Shown: piece after piece, positions 16,266 through 23,933 of the stretch
Position numbering within the stretch: the stretch's first letter is position 1
Layout of the letters: every line of letters begins with the position of its first letter
NCBI GenBank assembly: GCA_016744655.1
Contig: JADGDY010000041.1
Span: 1-32,779 of the forward strand
From: Bacteroidales bacterium
Lineage (GTDB): Bacteria; Bacteroidota; Bacteroidia; Bacteroidales; UBA12170
Direction: 5' to 3'
DNA length: 32,779 nt
The notes under the pieces: model-generated
What the model saw: the letters and a program-made list of their open reading frames with translations, nothing else
What the model was told of the DNA's origin: nothing
Database searches by the model: none
Translations under genes and position numbers: made by a program

Positions 16266-17999
16266 ATGAAGAAGATATTAGTGCTTGTACTAGTGGCTTT
16301 TACGGTGGTTTTTTCAAGTCACCAGGCTTCCGCTTGTACCAATTATTTGATTACCAAAGGTGCCTCAACTGATGGTTCTACTATGGTTAGTTATGCTGCC
16401 GATAGTCATGTATTATATGGTGAATTATACCATTGGCCTGCTACTACTTGGGCAGATGATGCCAAACTAGATGTTTATGAGTGGGATACAGGAAAGTATT
16501 TAGGAGAAATTAAACAAGCTGCTAGAACTTATAATGTAGTAGGTAATATGAACGAATTCCAGTTGGCTATTGGAGAAACTACTTATGGTGGCCGTTCGGA
16601 ATTACGTGATCCAAAAGGAATTATGGATTATGGTAGTTTAATTTATATCACTTTACAAAGAGCGAAAAATGCTCGTGAAGCTATCAAAACTATTGCTGGT
16701 TTAATGGCTGAGTATGGCTATTATAGCTCTGGTGAATCATTTTCTATTTCTGACCCTAATGAGGTGTGGATTATGGAATTGATTAGTAAAGGTGCTGATA
16801 ATAAAGGTGCTGTATGGGTGGCTCGTCGTATTCCTGATGGATATGTTTCTGGTCATGCTAATCAAGCACGTATCACTACTTTCCCATTAAGCGATGGTAA
16901 AACTTCTATTTCTTCTGATGAAATGGATATGATTTTCAATAAAGAAGTGGAAAATATTTATGCGGCAGATGTAATTTCTTTTGCACGCGAAAAAGGATAC
17001 TTCACAGGAGAAGACAAGAACTTTAGTTTCTCAGATACTTATGCCCCAGTTGATTTTGGCGGTGCTCGCTTCTGTGAAATCCGTGTATGGTCAATGTTTA
17101 ACGAAATTACTGACGATGCCAATAACTATTGGGAATATGTAAAAGGTAATATTGAGCATGGTAAGAAATTAGCCAATGGCGATGAGAATAAAGATGCTTA
17201 TGCTACAAATAGAATGCCTTTATGGGTGAAGCCTAATAGAAAAATCTCTGTTCAAGATATGATGTTTTTTATGAGAAATCATTTAGAAGGAACTGAATTA
17301 GATATGAGTAAAGATTTAGGTGCAGGTGCACATGCTAATCCTTACCGTTGGAGACCTTTAACTTGGAAAGTAGATGGAGAAACATATTGTAATGAGCGTG
17401 CTACGGCAACTCAGCAAACTGGATTCTCTTTTATCTCTCAAAGTCGTGATTGGTTACCAGATCCAGTTGGTGGAATTATCTGGTGGGGAGTAGATGATGC
17501 TTCAAGTTGTGTTTATGTTCCTTTATATTCTAGTATCACAAAAGCACCTCGTACTTTCGAAAGAGGAAATGGTGCAATGATGGTTTGGTCTGATGATGCT
17601 GCTTTCTGGGTATTTAACCAAGTAACAAACCTAGCTTATACTCGCTATGATGTAATTCATCCTGAGGTAGAGAAAAAACAACAGATGTTCGAAGATCAAT
17701 TTGTAATGCATACTTCTATGGTGGATCAAAGAGCGGTTGCTTTATATGAAAAGAATCCTCACGATGCAGCAGAATATTTAACTCATTATTCTTGTTCACA
17801 AGCTGATATGGTTACTTATGCGTGGAAAGATTTTTATAAATACTTATTTATGAAATATATGGATGGAAATGTGAAGACTGCGAATCCTGGTCATCAAAAT
17901 CCAAATATGGCTCAGCCAGGTTACGGCGACAAATGGTATAAAAGAATTGCTGACGAAACAGGTGATAAATTAAAAATGCCAGCTAGTAAAGGACATTAA
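16266..17999 (+). CDS. Secreted C69-family dipeptidase
   Basis: A 577-residue Ntn-hydrolase of peptidase family C69. The start is the ATG at 16266 because the signal peptide MKKILVLVLVAFTVVFSS begins there and a promoter overlaps the earlier in-frame region. Cleavage after ...QASA would expose Cys24 (CTNYLITKGASTDGS) as the N-terminal residue. In this family that Cys is the nucleophile and must be freed, so signal-peptide removal itself would activate the enzyme. Further conserved stretches include NEFQLAIGETTYGGR, EAIKTIAGLMAEYGYYSSGE, and DPNEVWIMELI. It probably trims dipeptides in the periplasm or outside the cell during peptide use. The sequence -3 to +1 (ASAC) is a poor lipobox, so lipidation is unlikely but not excluded. 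Confidence 0.9.
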   Translation: MKKILVLVLVAFTVVFSSHQASACTNYLITKGASTDGSTMVSYAADSHVLYGELYHWPATTWADDAKLDVYEWDTGKYLGEIKQAARTYNVVGNMNEFQLAIGETTYGGRSELRDPKGIMDYGSLIYITLQRAKNAREAIKTIAGLMAEYGYYSSGESFSISDPNEVWIMELISKGADNKGAVWVARRIPDGYVSGHANQARITTFPLSDGKTSISSDEMDMIFNKEVENIYAADVISFAREKGYFTGEDKNFSFSDTYAPVDFGGARFCEIRVWSMFNEITDDANNYWEYVKGNIEHGKKLANGDENKDAYATNRMPLWVKPNRKISVQDMMFFMRNHLEGTELDMSKDLGAGAHANPYRWRPLTWKVDGETYCNERATATQQTGFSFISQSRDWLPDPVGGIIWWGVDDASSCVYVPLYSSITKAPRTFERGNGAMMVWSDDAAFWVFNQVTNLAYTRYDVIHPEVEKKQQMFEDQFVMHTSMVDQRAVALYEKNPHDAAEYLTHYSCSQADMVTYAWKDFYKYLFMKYMDGNVKTANPGHQNPNMAQPGYGDKWYKRIADETGDKLKMPASKGH

Positions 18000-18018
18000 T
18001 CTTTATACAAGCTAAAAC

Positions 18019-18050
18019 AAAAGCGGCCCGAAATTATTCGAGCCGCTTTT
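18019..18050. terminator. Bidirectional terminator between convergent genes
   Basis: AAAAGCGGC / GCCGCTTTT (18019-18027 and 18042-18050) form a 9-base stem with a short loop. The outer A and T runs give a U-tract on either strand. It ends the C69 peptidase gene (plus) and the tail-anchored unknown (minus), whose stop codons lie about 20 bases to either side. Confidence 0.9.
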
Positions 18051-18067
18051 GTTATTTATAGAATATG

Positions 18068-18667
18068 CTATGACAACCGGTTGAATATGATCAGCAAAAT
18101 GGTGATGATAACAAGGATAGAACCCAATATTGCTACATAAGGAAAGAGCCTATATTCTCTAAACTCGCTAATGTCTTCAAATTGCACATCAGAATCGGGA
18201 CCTTCTAGCCTAATGTTATCAAATTGCTTTTGATGTTTTGTATAGTCCTCAACAAAAGAGTCAATTACTTGATTTAGGTTTTTATCTTGGAGATGGTCTT
18301 TTCCTCTTTTTATCAGGATTAAAAACTCATCAACATTTTCTTTTTGAAGCACCAAACCAATATTCCCAAAGTAAATCACATTGAACAACAATTCTTGTTC
18401 ACCATCAAAAATTAGCATGGAATTAGATAGGATCAGTAATTCCCAAGTACCTTTTTTAACGATCCCTTCTTTAACAACTAATAATTCTTTTTGTTCTTCT
18501 CTAAAGATAAATGTAGTTACTTTATTATCATTATTAGGACTATAGCTTATCCAACTAAATCCTAATAGTTTAACGAGATCAACACTATTATGGTTTAGTT
18601 TATTCAGTTTTGAAAACTGAGATTTGACTGTCTCAGATTGGTTAATCAATTTGTGGTCTATATACAT
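18068..18667 (-). CDS. C-terminally membrane-anchored protein of unknown function
   Basis: A 199-residue protein I do not recognise as a named family. Residues ~1-155 are soluble and contain a beta-rich part (ELLVVKEGIVKKGTWELLI, then LIFDGEQELLFNVIYFGN and LVLQKENVDEFLILIKRG). Its pattern, G-x-W followed by a strand and a hydrophobic D-E-F, recalls lipocalin-like or PH-like beta domains. A short charged region follows, then a single hydrophobic helix at the extreme C-terminus (YVAILGSILVIITILLIIF, about 176-195). This makes it a tail-anchored inner-membrane protein with the body in the cytoplasm. There is no signal peptide. It is monocistronic and convergent with the C69 gene. Confidence 0.65.
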   Translation of the reverse strand: MYIDHKLINQSETVKSQFSKLNKLNHNSVDLVKLLGFSWISYSPNNDNKVTTFIFREEQKELLVVKEGIVKKGTWELLILSNSMLIFDGEQELLFNVIYFGNIGLVLQKENVDEFLILIKRGKDHLQDKNLNQVIDSFVEDYTKHQKQFDNIRLEGPDSDVQFEDISEFREYRLFPYVAILGSILVIITILLIIFNRLS

Positions 18668-18874
18668 TTGTTTAAATTATTCTAACTTGACAAATATAAA
18701 TATTTATTGATGTATGGAATAATTGTAATGTGAAGTATTTGTTTTTTTATTTGAGGTATGTTATTAAGCAGGTTGGTTCCTTTATTATTTCATTAATTTC
18801 CAATGCTTGAAATAAAAAAATCAAGATTATTGGAATTTCTTAACAAAAACTGATAGAGGATAGCAATAAAAATC

Positions 18875-18882
18875 TAATTTTG
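18875..18882 (+). promoter_or_regulatory. Candidate -7 box of dxs, abutting the start codon
   Basis: TAATTTTG, an exact TAnnTTTG match, ends only 6 bases before the dxs ATG (18889). If used, transcription would begin at or within a few bases of the start codon. No strong -33 element is visible. Confidence 0.5.
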
Positions 18883-18888
18883 CGGATT

Positions 18889-20787
18889 ATGCAAAACCAT
18901 TTTGGCGATATATTATCCAAGGTAAACTTACCCAAAGATCTTAAGAATCTTTCTGAGGAAGAATTACAAATTTTAGCTTCTGATGTAAGAAGATGTATAA
19001 TTGATGTGGTGGCAACCAACCATGGTCATTTGGCATCTAGTTTGGGAGTAGTTGAATTGAGTATCGCATTACATTATGTATTTAATACCCCTTATGATAA
19101 ACTAATTTGGGATGTGGGACATCAGGCTTATCCTCATAAGATTTTAACAGGCCGAAAAAATGAGTTTCATACCAACCGAAAACTAAATGGGATTTCTGGT
19201 TTTCCTAAAATGAGTGAAAGCGAATATGATGCATTTGGAGTAGGGCATTCATCAACCAGTATTTCCGCAGCACTTGGAATGGCTGAAGCTTCACGATTAA
19301 AAGGTGAAAACGATCGTCAGCATGTAGCAATCATTGGAGATGGTTCCATGACGGCAGGGATGGCTATAGAAGGATTAAATAATGCAGGGGTGAGTAATTC
19401 CAATATATTGGTTATTTTAAATGATAATGGAATTGCTATCGATCCAAGTGTGGGGGCCATTCATAAATACTTAACAGATATTTCAACATCTAAAACTTAC
19501 AATAGGTTGAAAGATGATATATGGAATATGTTAGGGAAAATGGATAAAGTTGGACAGACTTCTCAGAAAATCGTAAGTAAAATCGATTCGGCTATAAAAA
19601 CTACTCTCCTTAAGAGTAGTAATATGTTTGAGTCGATGAACTTTAGATATTTTGGACCTGTAAATGGGCATAATTTACCTCGATTAGTTAAAGTGTTGGC
19701 TGATTTAAAGGAAATTCCTGGACCTAAAGTATTGCACATCATAACAACGAAAGGAAAGGGTTTGGCCACTGCCGAGCAGGATCCAATTACCTTTCATGCT
19801 CCTGGTACATTTGATAGAGAAACAGGTGAGTTAATTAAAAGCAAGAATCAATCTGAGCCACTTCCTCCAAAGTTTCAAGATGTTTTTGGGAAAACATTAT
19901 TGGAATTGGCTGAGAAAGATGAGCGGATAGTAGGGGTAACACCTGCTATGCCAACAGGATCTTCTTTTAACTTTATGATGGATAAGTTTCCAGAAAGAGT
20001 TTTTGATGTTGGAATTGCAGAGCAGCATGCGGTAACTTTTGCTGCTGGAATGGCCAGTTCAGGAATGATTGCTTTTTGTAATATTTATTCGTCTTTTATG
20101 CAGCGAGCTTATGATCAGGTTGTTCATGATGTAGCCCTTCAAAAGTTACCGGTTGTTTTTTGTTTAGATAGGGCAGGATTGGTAGGTGAGGATGGACCTA
20201 CTCATCATGGAGTATTCGATTTGGCATATTTTAGAGGTATTCCGAATATGGTAGTTGCGGCTCCAATAGATGAGTGGGAACTTAGGCATATGATGAATAC
20301 GGCAAAAGACTATAATGAAGGACCATTTTCAATTCGTTATCCTAGAGGACGTGGCTCTAAAGTTGATTGGGCCTGTGAAATGGAATCTATAGAAATTGGA
20401 AGAGGCCGTCAATTAAGAGAAGGAGACGATATTGCAATTTTGAGTATCGGAACTGTTGGGGCAGAAGTCTTAGAGTCAATCGAGCAATTAGAGTCAAACA
20501 AGAAACCCGCTGTTTACGATCTTCGTTTTCTGAAACCAATAGATGAAGAATTAGTAAAAAGTGTTTTTGAAAAATATGACAAAATCATCACTATAGAAGA
20601 TGGAGCGTTAATTGGTGGACTGGCATCAACTATTTCTGAGTTACAAAGCAAATATCAGTATAAAGGACAAATAAAAAACCTCGGAATCACCGATGAATTC
20701 ATTGAACATGGAAAGCCTGAAGAACTAAAAGCCATTTGTGGATACGATTCTAAAGGAATTATAGCTAGCATTCAGTCTTTTTATTAA
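18889..20787 (+). CDS. dxs: 1-deoxy-D-xylulose-5-phosphate synthase
   Basis: A 632-residue thiamine-pyrophosphate enzyme that condenses pyruvate and glyceraldehyde 3-phosphate, the first step of the MEP isoprenoid pathway. Motifs: HGHLASSLGVVELSIALH and IWDVGHQAYPHKILTGR at the start; the TPP/Mg-binding GDGSMTAGMAIEGLNNAG ... NDNG pair; the catalytic Glu in DVGIAEQHAVTFAAG; and LDRAGLVGEDGPTHHGVFD in the second domain. The start is taken at the ATG at 18889. An in-frame TTG nine bases earlier lies inside the promoter -7 box, and no other Met precedes the conserved region. The NhaC-type antiporter gene follows after 20 bases and is probably co-transcribed. Confidence 0.96.
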   Translation: MQNHFGDILSKVNLPKDLKNLSEEELQILASDVRRCIIDVVATNHGHLASSLGVVELSIALHYVFNTPYDKLIWDVGHQAYPHKILTGRKNEFHTNRKLNGISGFPKMSESEYDAFGVGHSSTSISAALGMAEASRLKGENDRQHVAIIGDGSMTAGMAIEGLNNAGVSNSNILVILNDNGIAIDPSVGAIHKYLTDISTSKTYNRLKDDIWNMLGKMDKVGQTSQKIVSKIDSAIKTTLLKSSNMFESMNFRYFGPVNGHNLPRLVKVLADLKEIPGPKVLHIITTKGKGLATAEQDPITFHAPGTFDRETGELIKSKNQSEPLPPKFQDVFGKTLLELAEKDERIVGVTPAMPTGSSFNFMMDKFPERVFDVGIAEQHAVTFAAGMASSGMIAFCNIYSSFMQRAYDQVVHDVALQKLPVVFCLDRAGLVGEDGPTHHGVFDLAYFRGIPNMVVAAPIDEWELRHMMNTAKDYNEGPFSIRYPRGRGSKVDWACEMESIEIGRGRQLREGDDIAILSIGTVGAEVLESIEQLESNKKPAVYDLRFLKPIDEELVKSVFEKYDKIITIEDGALIGGLASTISELQSKYQYKGQIKNLGITDEFIEHGKPEELKAICGYDSKGIIASIQSFY

Positions 20788-20807
20788 ATTCGCCCTAAAG
20801 TTTTAGG

Positions 20808-22715
20808 ATGAATCCATATAGATATTCGAATTTTGTTTTCTTTTTTGCATTTTTATTACTTCTTATTAGTGGTAGTACGTCAGTTTTTTCCCAAGAATCT
20901 ATAAATTGGTCAGCTGAAAAGCCTCTTATTGTCATGAAGGGTATAGAAGCTGAAATACCAATAAAAGTTAATTCCAAGCAAGCATTTCTTGATGTAAAAG
21001 TAAATGGAGAAGCTCAACAGCTGGAAATATTGAATGGATATGCTCATCTTCCTATTAAAATAGATGTGGAATCTATCATTAAGCTAGAATCTTCCTATGG
21101 AGTTATTGAGATGGAAATAGATCCCATTCCTTTATGGTTTAGTGTTATCCCTCCTTTGATAGCCATTTTTGTAGCCTTAGTATTTAAGGAGGTTTTTACT
21201 GCTTTATTTATGGGGATTTTTATTGGAACCACCACAATTCATTATTTTTATGGAGAATCATTCTTTGCAGCCCTTTATAAAGGTTTTTTCAGCATCATTA
21301 CCGAATACATCATTGGAGCATTAAACAACTCAGGACACCTCTCAATCATAGTGTTTTCTATGCTGATTGGAGGAATGGTTCATATCATTACAAAAAATGG
21401 CGGAATGGCTGGTGTTGTTGCTTTTTTAAGTCAATATGCCAAAACTAGAAAATCAGGTCAATTTATAACTTGGCTGTTGGGAATATCAATTTTTTTCGAT
21501 GATTATGCCAATACACTAGTGGTTGGTAATACTATGCGTCCAGTAACAGATAAACTAAAGGTTTCCAGAGAAAAACTAGCCTATTTGGTGGATTCCACTG
21601 CGGCACCAATAGCATCAATAGCTTTAATCACCACATGGGTAGGAGCAGAGTTGAGTTATATTCAAGATGGGATTCGTCAATTGAATATTGATGAAACTCC
21701 CTACATGGTGTTTTTAAACTCTTTGCAGTATGCTTTTTATCCAATATTTACACTTGGTTTTATTCTAATGGTTATATTTACAGGTCGAGATTTTGGTCCG
21801 ATGAGAAAAGCTGAAATAAAAATCAAATCCTTGAAGCTTGAGGAGGTTGAAAACGAAGCTTCAACAGATGATTCTTATCAACCAAAAAAAGGGGTGAAAC
21901 CAAAGGCTTTTAATGCGTTAATCCCAGTCTTTGTTGTTGTTTTTGGTACGATTGCAGGTTTGGTAATAACTGGTCTCGAATCGTCTAGTTGGAAAAGTGA
22001 AGTTGGTTTTTGGCGTAATTTAAGCGGTGTAATTGGGGGAGCTGATTCATATACTGCTTTATTGTGGTCTTCATTAGCCGGAGTTTTTGTTGCTGTAGGC
22101 TTAAGTGTTTCTCAAAGATTACTTAATCTAAAGGAAAGTATGGATAGTATGGTAGATGGTTTTAGGATTATGTTGACTGCAATCTTAATTCTTACACTAG
22201 CTTGGGCATTGGCAAGCTTAACTGAGCATATACATACTGCAGAGTTTATCTCAGGAAGCTTAATTGATTTGCAAATAAGTCCTTATTTAATTCCTACGTT
22301 GGCATTTGTTTTGGCTGCATTAGTAGCTTTCTCCACAGGTTCTTCTTGGGGGACTATGGCTATTCTTTATCCACTGATGTTACCTGCTGTTTGGTTGTTA
22401 TCTAAAAATGCAGGATTACCATATGGTGAATCTTTATCGGTTTTTCATAATGTAGTATCAGTTATTCTTGCAGGGTCAGTAATGGGAGATCATTGTAGTC
22501 CTATTTCAGATACAACAATCATGAGTTCTTTGGCTAGTCAATGTAATCACATAGAGCATGTGAGGACACAATTACCTTATGCCTTATCTGTAGGTTTGGT
22601 TTCTTTATTATTGGGAACACTGCCAGCGGCATATGGATTCCCTGTTATTTTATCCTACATTTTGGGCTTTAGCATATTGTTTTTAATAATTAGATTTTTT
22701 GGAAAAACTACTTAA
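20808..22715 (+). CDS. NhaC-type Na+/H+ antiporter with extracytoplasmic N-terminal domain
   Basis: A 635-residue polytopic membrane protein. A signal-peptide-like helix (residues ~10-28, FVFFFAFLLLLISGSTSVFS) is followed by a ~75-residue beta-rich periplasmic domain. About a dozen membrane segments of the Na+/H+ antiporter (NhaC) family then begin near residue 108. Conserved-looking parts are MLIGGMVHIITKNGGM, FFDDYANTLVVGNTMRPV (acidic pair in a membrane segment, a likely ion site), STAAPIASIALITTWVGAEL, and AGSVMGDHCSPISDTTIMS. It exchanges sodium for protons, or a related organic acid/cation pair; family members also include malate/lactate antiporters. A sodium role fits with the Na+-pumping decarboxylase in the same region. 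Second gene after dxs. Confidence 0.85.
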   Translation: MNPYRYSNFVFFFAFLLLLISGSTSVFSQESINWSAEKPLIVMKGIEAEIPIKVNSKQAFLDVKVNGEAQQLEILNGYAHLPIKIDVESIIKLESSYGVIEMEIDPIPLWFSVIPPLIAIFVALVFKEVFTALFMGIFIGTTTIHYFYGESFFAALYKGFFSIITEYIIGALNNSGHLSIIVFSMLIGGMVHIITKNGGMAGVVAFLSQYAKTRKSGQFITWLLGISIFFDDYANTLVVGNTMRPVTDKLKVSREKLAYLVDSTAAPIASIALITTWVGAELSYIQDGIRQLNIDETPYMVFLNSLQYAFYPIFTLGFILMVIFTGRDFGPMRKAEIKIKSLKLEEVENEASTDDSYQPKKGVKPKAFNALIPVFVVVFGTIAGLVITGLESSSWKSEVGFWRNLSGVIGGADSYTALLWSSLAGVFVAVGLSVSQRLLNLKESMDSMVDGFRIMLTAILILTLAWALASLTEHIHTAEFISGSLIDLQISPYLIPTLAFVLAALVAFSTGSSWGTMAILYPLMLPAVWLLSKNAGLPYGESLSVFHNVVSVILAGSVMGDHCSPISDTTIMSSLASQCNHIEHVRTQLPYALSVGLVSLLLGTLPAAYGFPVILSYILGFSILFLIIRFFGKTT

Positions 22716-22809
22716 TTCTATTACAAGATCAATTTATGGAAATTTAGTTATTATTGCCAAATGCTATAATTAATGTAGTTGATAAATAAAAATCGTTAAT
22801 ATTAGGATA

Positions 22810-23322
22810 CTAACCCGGCATGTAATTCTGAATTCCAATCAAAACTCCAACTAAAATAATAAGGATAATTATCGATACTTTATACCATAACACAACTTGT
22901 CCCTTTTTATCAGAACGCATGTGATTGCAAATGTTGCCAAGAAGGTGGTTAATCCTAATTAAAGCAGTGTCGCCTTTGATAACATAATCGTAGGCCCCAT
23001 TTTTCATGGTCTCAATTGCTACATTAATATCATCAGATGCTGTGAGGAAAATATTTTGTGTACTAGGACTAATTTCTTTTATTCTTTTTAATACATCTAA
23101 TCCTGTTGTTTTGCCACCTAAATGATAATCTAGTAAACTGATGTCTGGTTTTTTCTCTTTAACGGCCTCGATGATATCTTTAGCGGTACTAAAGGATCTA
23201 ACATTTTTATAGCCTTGTTTTTCTAAATCATGAGAAACTACTTTAAGGTAGATTAAATCATCATCTACAAAGTAGATCAATGTATTCTCGTCAGATTTGT
23301 TCTTTAAATTGTTCGGTTCCAT
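22810..23322 (-). CDS. Membrane-anchored single-domain response regulator
   Basis: A 170-residue protein with one receiver (CheY-like) domain, about residues 14-135. The phosphorylation machinery is complete: acidic residues Asp20-22 (FVDDD), phosphoacceptor Asp65 (ISLLDYHLG), Thr94 (FLTAS) and Lys116 (YVIKGD). No DNA-binding, enzyme or other output domain follows. Instead there is a short basic stretch (MRSDKKGQ) and one hydrophobic helix at the C-terminus (about 147-165, VSIIILIILVGVLIGI) that should anchor the receiver to the inner membrane facing the cytoplasm. No histidine kinase is adjacent, so it is an orphan. It may act as a phosphate sink or through a membrane-bound partner (inference). 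Confidence 0.88.
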   Translation of the reverse strand: MEPNNLKNKSDENTLIYFVDDDLIYLKVVSHDLEKQGYKNVRSFSTAKDIIEAVKEKKPDISLLDYHLGGKTTGLDVLKRIKEISPSTQNIFLTASDDINVAIETMKNGAYDYVIKGDTALIRINHLLGNICNHMRSDKKGQVVLWYKVSIIILIILVGVLIGIQNYMPG

Positions 23323-23396
23323 ATTAATCTTTTTTATGTAAATATAATAAAACTATTTTTTATAAGCTAGTCTATTATTAAAAAAAAGAATCTTCC

Positions 23397-23644
23397 AATG
23401 GGATGTAATAGATTAGAATAGAGTAGGAAGTTTGATTTTCCAATTACGCTCGTTCGATAGAAGTGATAGTTTATTCGAAATACCCATACGTTTGTTCATT
23501 GGCGAAGACAAAACAAAATGAATCTATTACATTTGTTCCCGAAAGTGATTCCTATATCACTTTATCCTTATTGATGTAACACAAAGGAATAAATCTCATC
23601 TTCCATTCCTTAGCAAGCTTTTCCTCAAAGAGCTTGCTTTTTTT
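23397..23644 (+). ncRNA. Candidate structured non-coding RNA with intrinsic terminator
   Basis: A strong plus-strand terminator (23612-23644) has no plus-strand gene in front of it. The nearest, the antiporter, ends about 900 bases away with a minus-strand gene between. The sequence before it is full of complementary segments. ATGTAATAGATT (23403-23414) pairs perfectly with AATCTATTACAT (23521-23532), enclosing nested CCAAT/ATTGG (23440-23444, 23498-23502) and TTCGA/TCGAA pairs that suggest a rod. A separate hairpin AAAGTGAT/ATCACTTT lies at 23542-23563. Alternatively the 5' end (23397-23405) pairs with 23597-23607 (AATGG/CCATT, GATG/CATC), closing a ~210-base molecule. An imperfect promoter box TATTTTTT sits at 23354-23361. 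Size and rod shape recall 6S RNA, but I cannot confirm that; a new sRNA is as likely. Confidence 0.45.
23612..23644 (+). terminator. Plus-strand intrinsic terminator without an upstream gene
   Basis: AGCAAGCT (23612-23619) pairs with AGCTTGCT (23631-23638), followed by six T (23639-23644). There is no A-run on its left, so it works on the plus strand only. It most likely ends the structured RNA. Confidence 0.85.
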
Positions 23645-23875
23645 ATGTGTTTTTTAGGATTCCTATTAATACTAAAGGGTATTTATTCTTTTCTATACGA
23701 TTGATGTTTACTTAAAAAAGGTAAGCGTTAAATCAACTAACCCGATCATTTAATAGCTTAGATTCAAAAAATGCATTCTGAGTTTGTTCTTTTTCTTTTT
23801 TTTAAGCCAACAAGGCTGTTATTGCGCATTGTAAAACGAGTATTGTTGTTGTCGCGTTAAATTCTGTTTTTGGCG

Positions 23876-23914
23876 AAAAAAAAGACCATCCTTACTTCAG
23901 TAAGAATGGTCTTT
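23876..23914 (-). terminator. Terminator of the ribosomal protein/tsf operon
   Basis: A 15-base stem with one mismatch, AAAGACCATCCTTAC / GTAAGAATGGTCTTT (23881-23895 and 23900-23914), and a TTCA tetraloop (TGAA on the minus strand), followed on the minus strand by eight T. It lies 20 bases past the tsf stop. Confidence 0.95.
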
Positions 23915-23933
23915 TATATAAATATTACTTAGA

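Larger units (their letters stand above)
23323..23933. other. 611-base intergenic region with a structured RNA candidate
   Basis: No credible protein gene. From left to right it holds the likely upstream region of the response regulator, the plus-strand structured RNA candidate (about 23397-23644) ending in its own terminator, an AT-rich stretch at 23645-23870 in which I see no tRNA or repeat, and the tsf terminator (23876-23914). Confidence 0.7.

Noticed and set aside
18880-18888. TTG at 18880 as the dxs start
   Set aside because: It lies inside the TAATTTTG promoter box and adds only three codons; the ATG at 18889 is the first usable start.
23645-23870. A tRNA or further gene in the rest of the gap before tsf
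   Set aside because: No cloverleaf, no T-loop GTTCGA-type sequence in the right place and no open frame of note; only a small AGCC/GGCT hairpin.
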